This document shows, piece by piece, positions 7,642 to 14,862 of a stretch of DNA of 41,537 nucleotides (its first letter is position 1; each line of letters opens with the position of its first letter). Both the position numbers and the translations under genes were made by a program. A model generated the notes under the pieces. That model did no database searches, had not been told where the DNA came from, and worked only from the letters and a program-made list of their open reading frames with translations. Origin of the DNA: JBAYVY01 sp041674345 (GTDB lineage: Bacteria; Planctomycetota; Phycisphaerae; Phycisphaerales; Zrk34); the NCBI GenBank assembly GCA_041674345.1, contig JBAYVY010000001.1:1-41537 (forward strand). The letters are read 5' to 3'.

Positions 7642-7660
7642 CCGCGGCGTGTCGCCGCGG
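7642..7660 (+). terminator. 8-bp GC hairpin after tyrS
   Basis: CCGCGGCG pairs perfectly with CGCCGCGG around TGT, directly after the tyrS stop. No T-run follows, so it may be a REP-like element as much as a terminator. Confidence 0.4.
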
Positions 7661-7725
7661 TGTTCATCGGCAATTGTCCCTGTGTCGCTCTTAACGGAAT
7701 TCGGTTTTTCAAATGAGTCTGGGGT

Positions 7726-9228
7726 ATGTCAATGCTCACGAACATTCTCTTGGTCATATGCGTTCTCCTGGCGGTTCTTCTGGTTGTCATGGTTTGGAAG
7801 TTACTGCAACGCCGATCCGACACATCGACGGGAGTTGACCTCGCGCCCAGATTCGACGAACTGGCAAAAGGGCTGGACCGTTCGGAAAAAACTTTGAAAG
7901 ATGAACTTTCGCGGAACCGTGAAGAAGCCGCAACCTCTTCACGCCAACTCCGGGAAGAGGTCAGCAAATCCATCGGCGGCTTGGTCGAAAGTGTGCTCGC
8001 TCAAATCCGGGCCTTCGGGGAGTTCCAAACCAAGCAATTGGAAATATTTGCGAACCAATTGAAAGAGACCGGGCAATTGACGGCGGAAAAACTCGATTCC
8101 GCCCGTACCGCCAATGCTGAACAACTAAAGAACTTCGGCGAAACACTTAATGGATTCCAGAAACAACAGCATGATGCTCTGGCCGCCCATATCAAGAATC
8201 TGACCGATGCCAACGAAAAGCGTTTGGAATCGCTGCGAGTGACGCTCGACCAAAGACTTCAGCAGATACAGGAAGATAACTCCAAGAAACTCGAAGCAAT
8301 GCGGGCCACCGTGGATGAAAAGTTGCAGGGAACCCTTGAAAAGCGATTGGGGGAAAGCTTCAAACTGGTCAGCGAGCGGCTTGAACTGGTGCATAAGGGA
8401 CTCGGCGAAATGCAATCGCTCGCCAACGGCGTCGGCGATCTGAAACGTGTGCTGACCAACGTCAAGACGCGGGGGAATTGGGGAGAAATCCAACTCGGTA
8501 CCTTGTTGGAGCAAATGCTGACGCCCGATCAATATGAGCAAAACGTGGCGACAGGTGACACATCCGAAAGAGTCGAATACGCGATCAAGCTGCCTGGAAA
8601 ACACGAACATCCCGGCGATTTCGTGTGGCTTCCCATTGATGCCAAGTTTCCGACGGAAAGCTACCAGCGATTGGTGGAAGCACAGGAAGCCGCCGATGTC
8701 GTTGCGACGGCGCTGGCCATGAAAGAACTGGAAGCGAGGGTCAAGGGGTGCGCCAAGGATATCTGCACCAAATACATCAACCCGCCCAAGACCACTGATT
8801 TCGGCATTATGTTTCTTCCAACGGAAGGTCTGTATGCGGAAGTTATTCGCCGCGCCGGACTGGTTGAATCCATTCAGCGGGAATACCGCATCGTGATAGC
8901 CGGTCCAACAACTCTAGCGGCTTTGTTAAACTCGCTGCAAATGGGGTTCCGAACACTCGCCATCGAAAAACGCAGCAGCGAAGTATGGGAATTACTTGGC
9001 GGAGTAAAAACTGAATTCGGAAAATTTGGAGATGTCATCGGAAACATCCAAAAGAAACTTTTGTCTGCATCCAATGAATTCGATCAAGTCGCAGTACGAA
9101 CACGTGCGATCAATCGCAAGCTGCGGGGCGTGCAACAACTGAATGACAATGAATCCTTGCAAATTCTTGGGGAAACCGACGGCATCGCAAGTGCGGAGGA
9201 TACGGATTCTGACGCCGGGGGCAATTAA
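7726..9228 (+). CDS. rmuC: RmuC-family DNA recombination protein
   Basis: A 500-residue protein with an N-terminal membrane helix (ILLVICVLLAVLLVVMVWKL, about residues 6-25), a long coiled-coil region (about 40-220, rich in Lys/Glu/Gln), and the RmuC domain at about 225-470, recognisable by LKRVLTNVKTRGNWGEIQL, LPGKHEHPGDFVWLPIDAKF and FGIMFLPTEGLYAEV. The domain belongs to the PD-(D/E)XK nuclease-like group, and RmuC limits inversion at short inverted repeats in E. coli, which is notable in a window full of such repeats. Base composition is lower in GC than most neighbours, so horizontal transfer is possible. Its last codons and stop are supplied by a 26-bp palindrome shared with the convergent phosphatase gene. 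Confidence 0.92.
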   Translation: MSMLTNILLVICVLLAVLLVVMVWKLLQRRSDTSTGVDLAPRFDELAKGLDRSEKTLKDELSRNREEAATSSRQLREEVSKSIGGLVESVLAQIRAFGEFQTKQLEIFANQLKETGQLTAEKLDSARTANAEQLKNFGETLNGFQKQQHDALAAHIKNLTDANEKRLESLRVTLDQRLQQIQEDNSKKLEAMRATVDEKLQGTLEKRLGESFKLVSERLELVHKGLGEMQSLANGVGDLKRVLTNVKTRGNWGEIQLGTLLEQMLTPDQYEQNVATGDTSERVEYAIKLPGKHEHPGDFVWLPIDAKFPTESYQRLVEAQEAADVVATALAMKELEARVKGCAKDICTKYINPPKTTDFGIMFLPTEGLYAEVIRRAGLVESIQREYRIVIAGPTTLAALLNSLQMGFRTLAIEKRSSEVWELLGGVKTEFGKFGDVIGNIQKKLLSASNEFDQVAVRTRAINRKLRGVQQLNDNESLQILGETDGIASAEDTDSDAGGN

Positions 9229-9239
9229 TTGCCCCCGCC
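9214..9239. repeat. 26-bp palindrome, copy 1 (shared stop codons)
   Basis: GGGGGCAATT meets AATTGCCCCC at a perfect centre; the inner 22 bases (9216-9237) are perfectly palindromic. The central TTAA supplies TAA on both strands: rmuC ends GGN-stop on plus and the phosphatase gene ends GGGN-stop on minus, overlapping by four bases. Confidence 0.85.
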
Positions 9240-10145
9240 GATGATCTGCGTCACCGGTTTGCCGTCGATGTTTTTATCGCAGGGGATGCGCATGAACCAA
9301 CACGCGGTGGCGAAGGTGTCTTCGGTGTTGACGATGAGTTTTTCGTCGAGGGTCAGGTCGTAGTCCGCTTTCACACCGGGGCCGGTGGCGATCCAGGGAA
9401 TGTGCCGGCTGCGGGGGTCGTCGGGGCCGTGGGTTTTGCCTTGCCCGCCGTGGTCGGCGGTAACGATGACGAGGGTTTGCGACAATACGTTGGCCTGTTT
9501 CATGGCGTCCAGCACGCGGCCCAATTGTTTGTCGGCGTTGGCGATGACCTGCAACTGTTCGTGCGACCCCCAGCCGAACTTATGGCCGAACGTATCGGCA
9601 TCGGGGAAGTGGACGAACAGCACCCGGGGCTGATGTTCGGCGATGACCTTGACCGCCGCGTCGCCGACTTCTTCGTCGCCGCCCTTGGTCTGATCGGGCA
9701 GGTAAACGAAGTCGAGGGTGCCGGGTTTGTTGAGGGCGGTGAACTTGGATTTACCGGCGATCATCGCGGTGGAGTAACCGGCTTTTTTCGCCAGTTCAAA
9801 CAATGTGGGAAACGCGGGGTATTTCAGTTCTTCGGCGGGGATGTCTTTGTTCCAGGTGACGCCGTGCCGTTCGGGCGTCACGCCGGTCAACATGCTGGTG
9901 TGCGAGGGCAGCGTGACGGACATGGCGGTGGTGCGTGCCCACATGGTGAAGGTTCCCTCGCGCATCAGGCGTCGGAGGACGGGGGTGTCGGCGCGCAGCA
10001 TCGCGTCGGGGCGCATGCCGTCGATGCTGACGATGAGAACGCTTCTGTTCGCCCCCGGAAGTTTGGGTTCGGCATCCTGCGCCATGAGGGAGGTGGTGAA
10101 GGTCAGCACCACCGCCGCCAGTAACATCGTGAATCGTTTGAGCAT
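9225..10145 (-). CDS. Secreted type I phosphodiesterase / alkaline-phosphatase-fold hydrolase
   Basis: A 306-residue member of the nucleotide pyrophosphatase/phosphodiesterase group of the alkaline phosphatase superfamily. A signal peptide is evident (MLKRFTMLLAAVVLTFTTSLMAQ). Metal ligands and nucleophile are visible: VLIVSIDGMRPDAM, the TLPSHTSMLTG nucleophile region, FPDADTFGHKFGW, and VTADHGGQGKTHG. It probably cleaves phosphate mono- or diesters in the periplasm; substrate not predictable. The start at 10145 is chosen for the signal peptide; the open frame upstream has no family features. It is convergent with rmuC, sharing the palindromic stop region. Confidence 0.85.
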   Translation of the reverse strand: MLKRFTMLLAAVVLTFTTSLMAQDAEPKLPGANRSVLIVSIDGMRPDAMLRADTPVLRRLMREGTFTMWARTTAMSVTLPSHTSMLTGVTPERHGVTWNKDIPAEELKYPAFPTLFELAKKAGYSTAMIAGKSKFTALNKPGTLDFVYLPDQTKGGDEEVGDAAVKVIAEHQPRVLFVHFPDADTFGHKFGWGSHEQLQVIANADKQLGRVLDAMKQANVLSQTLVIVTADHGGQGKTHGPDDPRSRHIPWIATGPGVKADYDLTLDEKLIVNTEDTFATACWFMRIPCDKNIDGKPVTQIIGGGN

Positions 10146-10250
10146 GATGCCGCGCTCCTGTGAAGTCAATGGATATAGCATGGATATAGCATATCCAACT
10201 GTGCGGTGCGAAATGTTAGAATCTGGTTGAAACGCCTGTGGAGTATCGCA

Positions 10251-11132
10251 TTGAAACTGCAATGTCCGGCCAAATTGAATCTCGCCCTGTCCACCGGCTC
10301 GCCGCGGCGGGGGCAATTAATTGCCCCCGCCCCCGCCCCCGGAAGCGCCGGATTTCACCCCATCGCGTCGTGGATGGTGACGGTGAATCTGTTCGACGAC
10401 CTGACGGTGGAACCAAGCGAGGGTGACAGCACGTTCGACATCGCGTGGGCGGACGATGCGCCGCAGCCGTCGCCGATCGACTGGCCGGTCGAGGAGGACT
10501 TGATCTTCCGGGGGCATCAGTTGATCGAGCGTCATGTCGGGCGGAAGTTGCCGGTGCGTGTGACGCTGCGCAAGCGCATCCCGGTGGGGGCGGGCATGGC
10601 GGGCGGATCGACGGACGGCGCGGGCATGTTGAAGGCGGTGAACGAGGTTTTCAATCTGCGATTGCCGCGACAAACGCTGATTGATTTCGCCATGCAACTG
10701 GGCAGCGATTTGGCGTTCTTTTTTACTTCCGGGGGCGCGTTGGTGACGGGGCGTGGTGAGGGATTGGAGCCGGTGCCGGCGAGGGCGATGGATTGGGTGT
10801 TGGTGTTGCCGCCGCTGCACTGCCCGACGGGAGCGGTGTATCGGAAGTTTGATGAGTTGTCGCCCTATGCGAAAGTGAACGAGCAAGCCGTGCGTGAGGT
10901 GATCGCGGGCCGGCGTGAGCCGTTCAACGATTTGGGAGCGGCGGCGCTGGCGGTGGAACCGCAACTGGCGGCGTTGCGTGATGAACTGCAAAAGAAATTG
11001 GGGCGCACCTTGCACATCACCGGCAGCGGCGCGGCGATGTTCATTGTGGCGCGCGATAGCAAGGATGCGACGCGGTTGGCCGCACAAATCACGGAAGTGC
11101 CGGTGCGTGTGGCGAGGGCGGGGGATTGCTAA
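10251..11132 (+). CDS. ispE: 4-diphosphocytidyl-2-C-methyl-D-erythritol kinase with palindrome insertion
   Basis: A 293-residue GHMP kinase of the MEP isoprenoid pathway, phosphorylating CDP-methylerythritol. Motifs: PAKLNLALS at the N terminus, the substrate-motif region GFHPIASWMVTV, the ATP loop VGAGMAGGSTDGAGML, GSDLAFFFTSGGALVTGRGE, and a C-terminal ITGSGAAMF. Start TTG at 10251 gives the correct N terminus and has GGAG seven bases upstream. Between LSTGSPR and GFHPI, where the family normally has only a few residues, there is an extra stretch RGQLIAPAPAPGSA encoded by a 26-bp palindrome and CCCCCG units (10306-10346). The enzyme may still work, because the insertion replaces a loop. The stop is followed by a GCCGC/GCGGC hairpin (11133-11144). 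Confidence 0.93.
   Translation: MKLQCPAKLNLALSTGSPRRGQLIAPAPAPGSAGFHPIASWMVTVNLFDDLTVEPSEGDSTFDIAWADDAPQPSPIDWPVEEDLIFRGHQLIERHVGRKLPVRVTLRKRIPVGAGMAGGSTDGAGMLKAVNEVFNLRLPRQTLIDFAMQLGSDLAFFFTSGGALVTGRGEGLEPVPARAMDWVLVLPPLHCPTGAVYRKFDELSPYAKVNEQAVREVIAGRREPFNDLGAAALAVEPQLAALRDELQKKLGRTLHITGSGAAMFIVARDSKDATRLAAQITEVPVRVARAGDC
10306..10331. repeat. 26-bp palindrome, copy 2, inside ispE
   Basis: GGCGGGGGCAATT pairs with AATTGCCCCCGCC over all 26 bases without mismatch. It is followed directly by CCCCGCCCCCGGAAGC. Read in the ispE frame it encodes RGQLIAPA. Confidence 0.92.
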
Positions 11133-11188
11133 GCCGCAAGCGGCGGGAGGCGTTGAGGCAAGCCGTTCGCGGCATCAAGGGGAAATAT

Positions 11189-12160
11189 TTATGCGTGTTC
11201 GGTTTGGATAGCGGCGATGGCTTTGAGTTTGTCGGCGGAGCGGTATTTGAGTTCCTGGGGTTTGTTGTAAACGAAGTGGCCGGGCGGGACGGAGGCGGTG
11301 AGGAACACGCCGCCGCCGATGACGCTGCCTTTGCCGATGATGGTTTTGCCGCCGAGGATGGTGGCGTTGGCGTAGATGACCACGTCGTCTTCGAGTGTGG
11401 GGTGGCGTTTGGCGCCGCGTGAGGACTGGCTGAGGTTGGCGGCGGGCGCGCCGATGGTGACGGACTGATAGATTTTGACGCGGTTTCCGATGACGGAGGT
11501 TTCGCCGATGACGACGCCGGTGCCGTGGTCGATGAAGAAGGATTCGCCGATGGTCGCGCCGGGGTGGATATCGATGCCGGTCAGGGAATGTGCGTGTTCG
11601 TTGAGGATGCGCGGAATGAGCGGCACGCCGACGGTGAACAGTTCGTGAGCGACGCGGTGGACGAAGATGGCGAACACGCCGGGGTAGCAGAAGATGGCTT
11701 CATCGGTGTGGCGGCAGGCGGGATCGCCGTCGAACGCGGCCCGGACGTCGAGGGACAACAGGCGGCGAAGTTCGGGTACGCGATGAATGAACGCATCGGT
11801 GATGCGACGGGCTTTTTCGGTGCATAGGTCGCAGGCGTCGCCGTGGCCGGCCTGTTCGAGATTCTCGGCGTAACGCAGGGCCTCGTCGATCTGCTTTTCC
11901 ATCAGGTCGCGGACCTGCTGGAGCAGTTCGCCGAGGTGGAAGGCGATGTTGTCGCTGGTGAGACGGCGATCGCAGAAGAAGCCGGGAAAGATGAGGTCGC
12001 GCACCAGATCGAGCAAGGCGATGGCCTGGTGGCGCGAGGGGAGGAACGTGGCGTCGATGTGTTCGAGGCGAAGGTCGGCGTGGTAACTGGCGAGGATGGG
12101 GCTGACCAGTTCGTCCAGATGCGGACGCGGGGCGGATGGCTTGGAATGCGAAGCGTTCAT
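11189..12160 (-). CDS. cysE: Serine O-acetyltransferase
   Basis: A 323-residue acetyltransferase making O-acetylserine from serine and acetyl-CoA, the committed step to cysteine. The N-terminal half is helical (EpsC/SAT type, about 1-190); the C-terminal half is a left-handed beta-helix of hexapeptide repeats: GIDIHPGATIGESFFIDHG, TGVVIGETSVIGNRVKIY, ATILGGKTIIGKGSVIGG. The active-site histidine region FIDHGTGVVIGE is intact. The tail SADKLKAIAAIQTEHA lacks the C-terminal isoleucine that docks into cysteine synthase in some bacteria, so complex formation is not obvious. The start at 12160 (MNASHSK) is chosen because the upstream frame is a REP element. Monocistronic. Confidence 0.92.
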   Translation of the reverse strand: MNASHSKPSAPRPHLDELVSPILASYHADLRLEHIDATFLPSRHQAIALLDLVRDLIFPGFFCDRRLTSDNIAFHLGELLQQVRDLMEKQIDEALRYAENLEQAGHGDACDLCTEKARRITDAFIHRVPELRRLLSLDVRAAFDGDPACRHTDEAIFCYPGVFAIFVHRVAHELFTVGVPLIPRILNEHAHSLTGIDIHPGATIGESFFIDHGTGVVIGETSVIGNRVKIYQSVTIGAPAANLSQSSRGAKRHPTLEDDVVIYANATILGGKTIIGKGSVIGGGVFLTASVPPGHFVYNKPQELKYRSADKLKAIAAIQTEHA

Positions 12161-12224
12161 GGGGATATGGTATGCGGAGAAATGCCCCATCACCAATTTC
12201 CAATGACGAAAACTTCGCAGTCCA

Positions 12225-12265
12225 CCACGGCCTGCCGCCGAAGGCGGCGCCATTCCGTGCTTGAG
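12225..12265 (-). repeat. CAAGCACGG REP-like hairpin, copy 1
   Basis: On the minus strand this reads CTCAAGCACGGAATGGCG, then a GCC/GGC stem with a TTC loop, then GGCAGGCCGTGG. The outer CACGG/CCGTG and the inner stem fold into one hairpin. Copies 2 and 3 are at 15788-15834 and 16817-16859 on the plus strand, nearly identical in the outer parts and variable in the inner stem. Confidence 0.8.
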
Positions 12266-12300
12266 ACCGGAGATGGGTCATTACCCGGATGGCCAAGCGA

Positions 12301-12497
12301 ATCGCGGGCGAGCCAGGCGGAGTTTGCTCGAACCCCAGTAACAGGTGGGTGCGTCAAGTCCTGTCCGGGCCTTCCACTCGTAGGTGGCTTGACCGTCGCA
12401 GGTCTTTGGACGCTCCCTGGGGGTCCTTATCGGTTCGAGCAATAAATGTCCGCGACTGGCTCGAACCCGCGATCGTTCAGCAACCGACGGTTACTGC
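12301..12497 (-). ncRNA. Candidate rod-shaped structured RNA (6S-like size)
   Basis: No gene is seen between cysE and the lipoprotein gene, but the sequence folds as a long rod. Closing stem: ATCGCGGG and CGAGCCAG (12301-12316) with CTGGCTCG and CCCGCGAT (12456-12473). Next GCGGA (12317-12321) with TCCGC (12449-12453), then TTGCTCGAACC (12324-12334) with GGTTCGAGCAA (12432-12442), an 11-bp perfect stem, then CCCAG-type and GCGTC/GACGC pairs toward the tip. On the minus strand a TATAAT box lies about 7-12 bases before the proposed start. The rod of about 173 nt with internal bulges resembles 6S RNA in size and shape; I see no SRP, tmRNA or RNase P signature. Strand and identity are inference. 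Confidence 0.45.
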
Positions 12498-12503
12498 ACC
12501 CAC

Positions 12504-12534
12504 ATTATACCTCATGGGAAAAGCGAAGCGTGAA
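12504..12534 (-). promoter_or_regulatory. Possible promoter of the structured RNA
   Basis: A perfect TATAAT (minus strand, 12509-12504) lies just upstream of the rod-shaped RNA. The best -35 candidate, TTCACG, is 19 bases further upstream, which is longer than ideal. Confidence 0.45.
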
Positions 12535-12579
12535 AAATCCGTTTGTTCATGAAAATGTTTGTCGTCCCCGACCCGCCGG

Positions 12580-12607
12580 TTGACACGCGGCGTAACCGGC
12601 AGATAAT
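12580..12607 (+). promoter_or_regulatory. Sigma-70-type promoter of the lipoprotein gene
   Basis: TTGACA (12580-12585) and GATAAT (12602-12607) are separated by 16 bases, and transcription would start about 20 bases before the ATG at 12636. This is the closest match to a housekeeping promoter in the window. Confidence 0.7.
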
Positions 12608-12635
12608 GAAAAGAACACTTGAAAGGCAGGCCCCC

Positions 12636-12893
12636 ATGAAGTATGTTCTGACGTTCGTCGTACTGGGTATCGCGGCTCTGACGCTCACCGGCTGCAATGA
12701 CATCACCGCCGATTCCATCCGATCCGATCTGCCCAAGGATTTGCACACGCCCGGCGAAACCAAGGGCCAGGTCGATAATCGCGTCGCGTTCACTTCCACG
12801 GTGAACCTGCGGAACTTCAACCAGGACATGCTGCGATTCATGCTGATGGACCGCCCCAGCCGCTCCATCGACTATCCAAGCATCGGCGAATAA
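12636..12893 (+). CDS. Small lipoprotein, unknown function
   Basis: An 85-residue protein with a clear lipoprotein signal: basic start MKYV, hydrophobic core LTFVVLGIAALTL, and lipobox LTGC (cysteine at about residue 20). The mature part of 65 residues contains GETKGQVDNRVAFTSTVNLRNFNQDMLRF and ends in RSIDYPSIGE. It is probably attached to a membrane on the periplasmic side. I know no family. A good promoter is upstream and an intrinsic terminator (12925-12966) downstream, so it is a single-gene unit and likely expressed. Confidence 0.75.
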   Translation: MKYVLTFVVLGIAALTLTGCNDITADSIRSDLPKDLHTPGETKGQVDNRVAFTSTVNLRNFNQDMLRFMLMDRPSRSIDYPSIGE

Positions 12894-12924
12894 TCGCAAG
12901 ACAACAGAACAGCAAGACAACAGA

Positions 12925-12966
12925 ACAGCAGAACATGCGCGAACAATGCCATGTTCTGCTGTTTTT
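12925..12966 (+). terminator. Intrinsic terminator of the lipoprotein gene, made of a word repeat
   Basis: ACAGCAGAACATG (12925-12937) pairs perfectly with CATGTTCTGCTGT (12950-12962), followed by TTTTT. The left arm belongs to a run of AGACAACAGAACAGC words (from about 12898), so a word-type repeat has the form of a working terminator here. Confidence 0.8.
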
Positions 12967-13014
12967 CTTTTCTGATGTTCTGCTTTGCGGCCTGCCGCCC
13001 GGTACAATCCGGCC

Positions 13015-13800
13015 ATGATAGACGCATCACCCAGCACCCTCCGCATCGCGGCTTACAACATCCTCGAAGGCGGGATGGGCCGGCTTGATCCGATCGCCCA
13101 GACGCTGGGGACGTTGCAAGCCGATCTGATCGCGTTGATCGAGGCGAACGATCCGCGGGCCGTGGCATACCTGGCGGAATGCACGGGGATGCACCACGCG
13201 CTGGCCGAGTCGCCGACCGGGCGGTTTCACGTGGCGCTGCTGTCGCGGCATCCGATTCGTCAGATGCTGAATCTGGGCGTGAAACACCGCTCGCTCAGCC
13301 GGGCGGCGATGCTGGCGAATATCGAAGTACGCGGCCGGCCTCTTCGCATGGGCGTGTTCCATCTTCAATCGGGGCTGGGGCGGGAATGCGAGGATCAGCG
13401 GCTGAAGGAATTGGAGTGGTTGCTGCGCGACCTGGGCGACGGGGCGACGCCGACGGTGCTGGCCGGTGATTTCAACACCAACGCGCCGTGGCATCCGATT
13501 GACGTGGAGCGGGCCGAGCCGTCGGTGAGACGCCGATTGCGTGCCGACCCGGCGCTGGTGTGTCACGATGTGGTGGAACAGTTGACCGCGGCGGGCTGGG
13601 CCGAGGCGTATCACCGCGCGCACCCCGATCAGCCGGTGCATACCTTTTCGACGGGCTTTCCCTCGACGCGGCTGGACTACATTTTCGCCGATCACACGCT
13701 GGCCGACCGCGTCACCGGCGCGGGCGTGGAGACCCGCGGTTTCGCCCCCTATTGCTCGGACCATTTCCCGCTTTATGCGGACCTGAAATGGGAGGAATAA
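13015..13800 (+). CDS. Endonuclease/exonuclease/phosphatase-family hydrolase
   Basis: A 261-residue single-domain EEP-fold protein. Motifs: LRIAAYNILEGG, LIALIEAND (metal-binding Glu), MGVFHLQSG, VLAGDFNTN, RLDYIFAD, and the terminal YCSDHFPLYADL with the catalytic His. The family includes DNA exonucleases, phospholipid phosphatases and sphingomyelinase-like enzymes; with no signal peptide and no accessory domain the substrate cannot be assigned. Start at 13015 follows GGTACAATCCGGCC; the upstream codons belong to the terminator region. Its stop codon is at the edge of a TGTGCGATG-word repeat. Confidence 0.85.
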   Translation: MIDASPSTLRIAAYNILEGGMGRLDPIAQTLGTLQADLIALIEANDPRAVAYLAECTGMHHALAESPTGRFHVALLSRHPIRQMLNLGVKHRSLSRAAMLANIEVRGRPLRMGVFHLQSGLGRECEDQRLKELEWLLRDLGDGATPTVLAGDFNTNAPWHPIDVERAEPSVRRRLRADPALVCHDVVEQLTAAGWAEAYHRAHPDQPVHTFSTGFPSTRLDYIFADHTLADRVTGAGVETRGFAPYCSDHFPLYADLKWEE

Positions 13801-13900
13801 TGTGCGATGTTCAATGTTCAATGTGCGATGGTGCAGAGGCGAATCCGGAATCGCACCGCTCCGCATCACATCGCACATCGCACATTGAACATCGCACATT
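13800..13900. repeat. TGTGCGATGTTCAATG-word inverted repeat (copy 2)
   Basis: Arm one (13801-13830) reads TGTGCGATGTTCAATGTTCA and on; arm two (13867-13900) carries CACATCGCACATCGCACATT and GAACATCGCACATT. It fills the gap between the EEP-fold gene and the PilZ-like gene. Confidence 0.8.
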
Positions 13901-13943
13901 CCCCTCAAGTTCCCCCTTCCAAGGGTCGATAACAGCCCTAGCG

Positions 13944-14783
13944 ATGACCATGACCATCGACAGTTTGCCCGCGGACTGGCTTTCGCTGGTCGCCGATACG
14001 GAGCGGCGAAACGGCACGGTCGAACTCTGCCCCGACCCCGATCACTACGACACCCACTTCTGCCAGGTCAACATCCACAAAGTGCGACTGCTCTACCTTC
14101 AGGACCGACGCTGGATCATCGAGCGGCCGTTCTCCCTCAAGGGCCAGCCCGCCATCACGCGCGACATGCACCTGCTGGGCATTCTCGGTTCCGGCGCGCA
14201 CCGCTGGAGCTTCCGCACCACCGTCGAGGCGGTCGTGCGATTCAAACTCAACGACACGCAGACCGTGGCGGCCCTGCGGCTGTCCGCCCCGACCGATGTG
14301 CAGTCCGCGCAACGCCGGGCGTTTTTCCGGGTCCATCTGCTGGCGGCGAACATCCCCGATGTCACGTGCTGGCCGCTGCTGGATTTGTCCAGCGCGATCG
14401 AATCCGAAAAGGCCGACGAACATCTGCATCGTGAAGGCGAACTTCCCTCGCCCCGTCCGCTCCCGCCGACCACCGATCAGCCGTTCACCGCGCCGCTCAA
14501 TGACCTCAGCGGCAACGGCGTGTCGATCCTCGTCGATGATGAACACCTCAAAAAACTCGAGCAAAATCCGCTGCTCTGGCTGAAACTTGATCTGCCCGAT
14601 CTGTCGCATCCGCTGATGGTGGTCGCCCGCTACGTGCGGCAGCAGCCCGACGCCGTGGGTCGCCGCGTGGTCGGGCTAACCTTCCAGTTCCGCCACAATC
14701 GCAGCCACGAATCATTCATCAACGATCAAATCTGCCGCTGGGCCGCCGCCGAGCAACGCCGACAACTCCATCGCCCCCGCTGA
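13944..14783 (+). CDS. PilZ-like (YcgR-type) protein
   Basis: A 279-residue protein with the two-part layout of YcgR-like proteins: an N-terminal flagellar-brake-like barrel (about residues 1-115) and a C-terminal PilZ-like domain. The signature is visible as SAQRRAFFRVHL (the RXXXR-type c-di-GMP switch preceded by QRR) and APLNDLSGNGVSILVDD (the D/NXSXXG motif). This indicates c-di-GMP binding. The start at 13944 (MTMTIDS) follows repeat DNA. No flagellar or pilus gene is adjacent, so the output is unknown. The codon run ends in a basic RRQLHRPR tail. Confidence 0.8.
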   Translation: MTMTIDSLPADWLSLVADTERRNGTVELCPDPDHYDTHFCQVNIHKVRLLYLQDRRWIIERPFSLKGQPAITRDMHLLGILGSGAHRWSFRTTVEAVVRFKLNDTQTVAALRLSAPTDVQSAQRRAFFRVHLLAANIPDVTCWPLLDLSSAIESEKADEHLHREGELPSPRPLPPTTDQPFTAPLNDLSGNGVSILVDDEHLKKLEQNPLLWLKLDLPDLSHPLMVVARYVRQQPDAVGRRVVGLTFQFRHNRSHESFINDQICRWAAAEQRRQLHRPR

Positions 14784-14790
14784 TGCGCAT

Positions 14791-14856
14791 TGCGGTATGC
14801 GTCCTGCGTCCTGCGTTGGGAACGATTTCCCGCAAACCGCATCCCGCATCCCGCGA
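14791..14856. repeat. GCATCCCGCA-word repeat (copy 2)
   Basis: Words GCGGTATGCG, TCCTGCGTCCTGCG lie opposite CGCAAACCGCATCCCGCATCCCGC. It sits between the convergent ends of the PilZ-like and dioxygenase genes and could act as a bidirectional hairpin. Confidence 0.65.
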
Positions 14857-14862
14857 TGATTG

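Noticed and set aside
10722..10745. Another CCGGGGGC insertion in ispE (TSGGALVTG)
   Set aside because: The residues GGALVTGRGE are normal family sequence at that place, so the resemblance to the repeat is by codon choice.
12301..12473. tRNA, SRP RNA, tmRNA or RNase P in the structured region
   Set aside because: GGTTCGAGC resembles a tRNA T-arm, but no cloverleaf fits; the SRP apical GGAAG/AGCA loop, a tmRNA tag frame and RNase P core sequences are absent.
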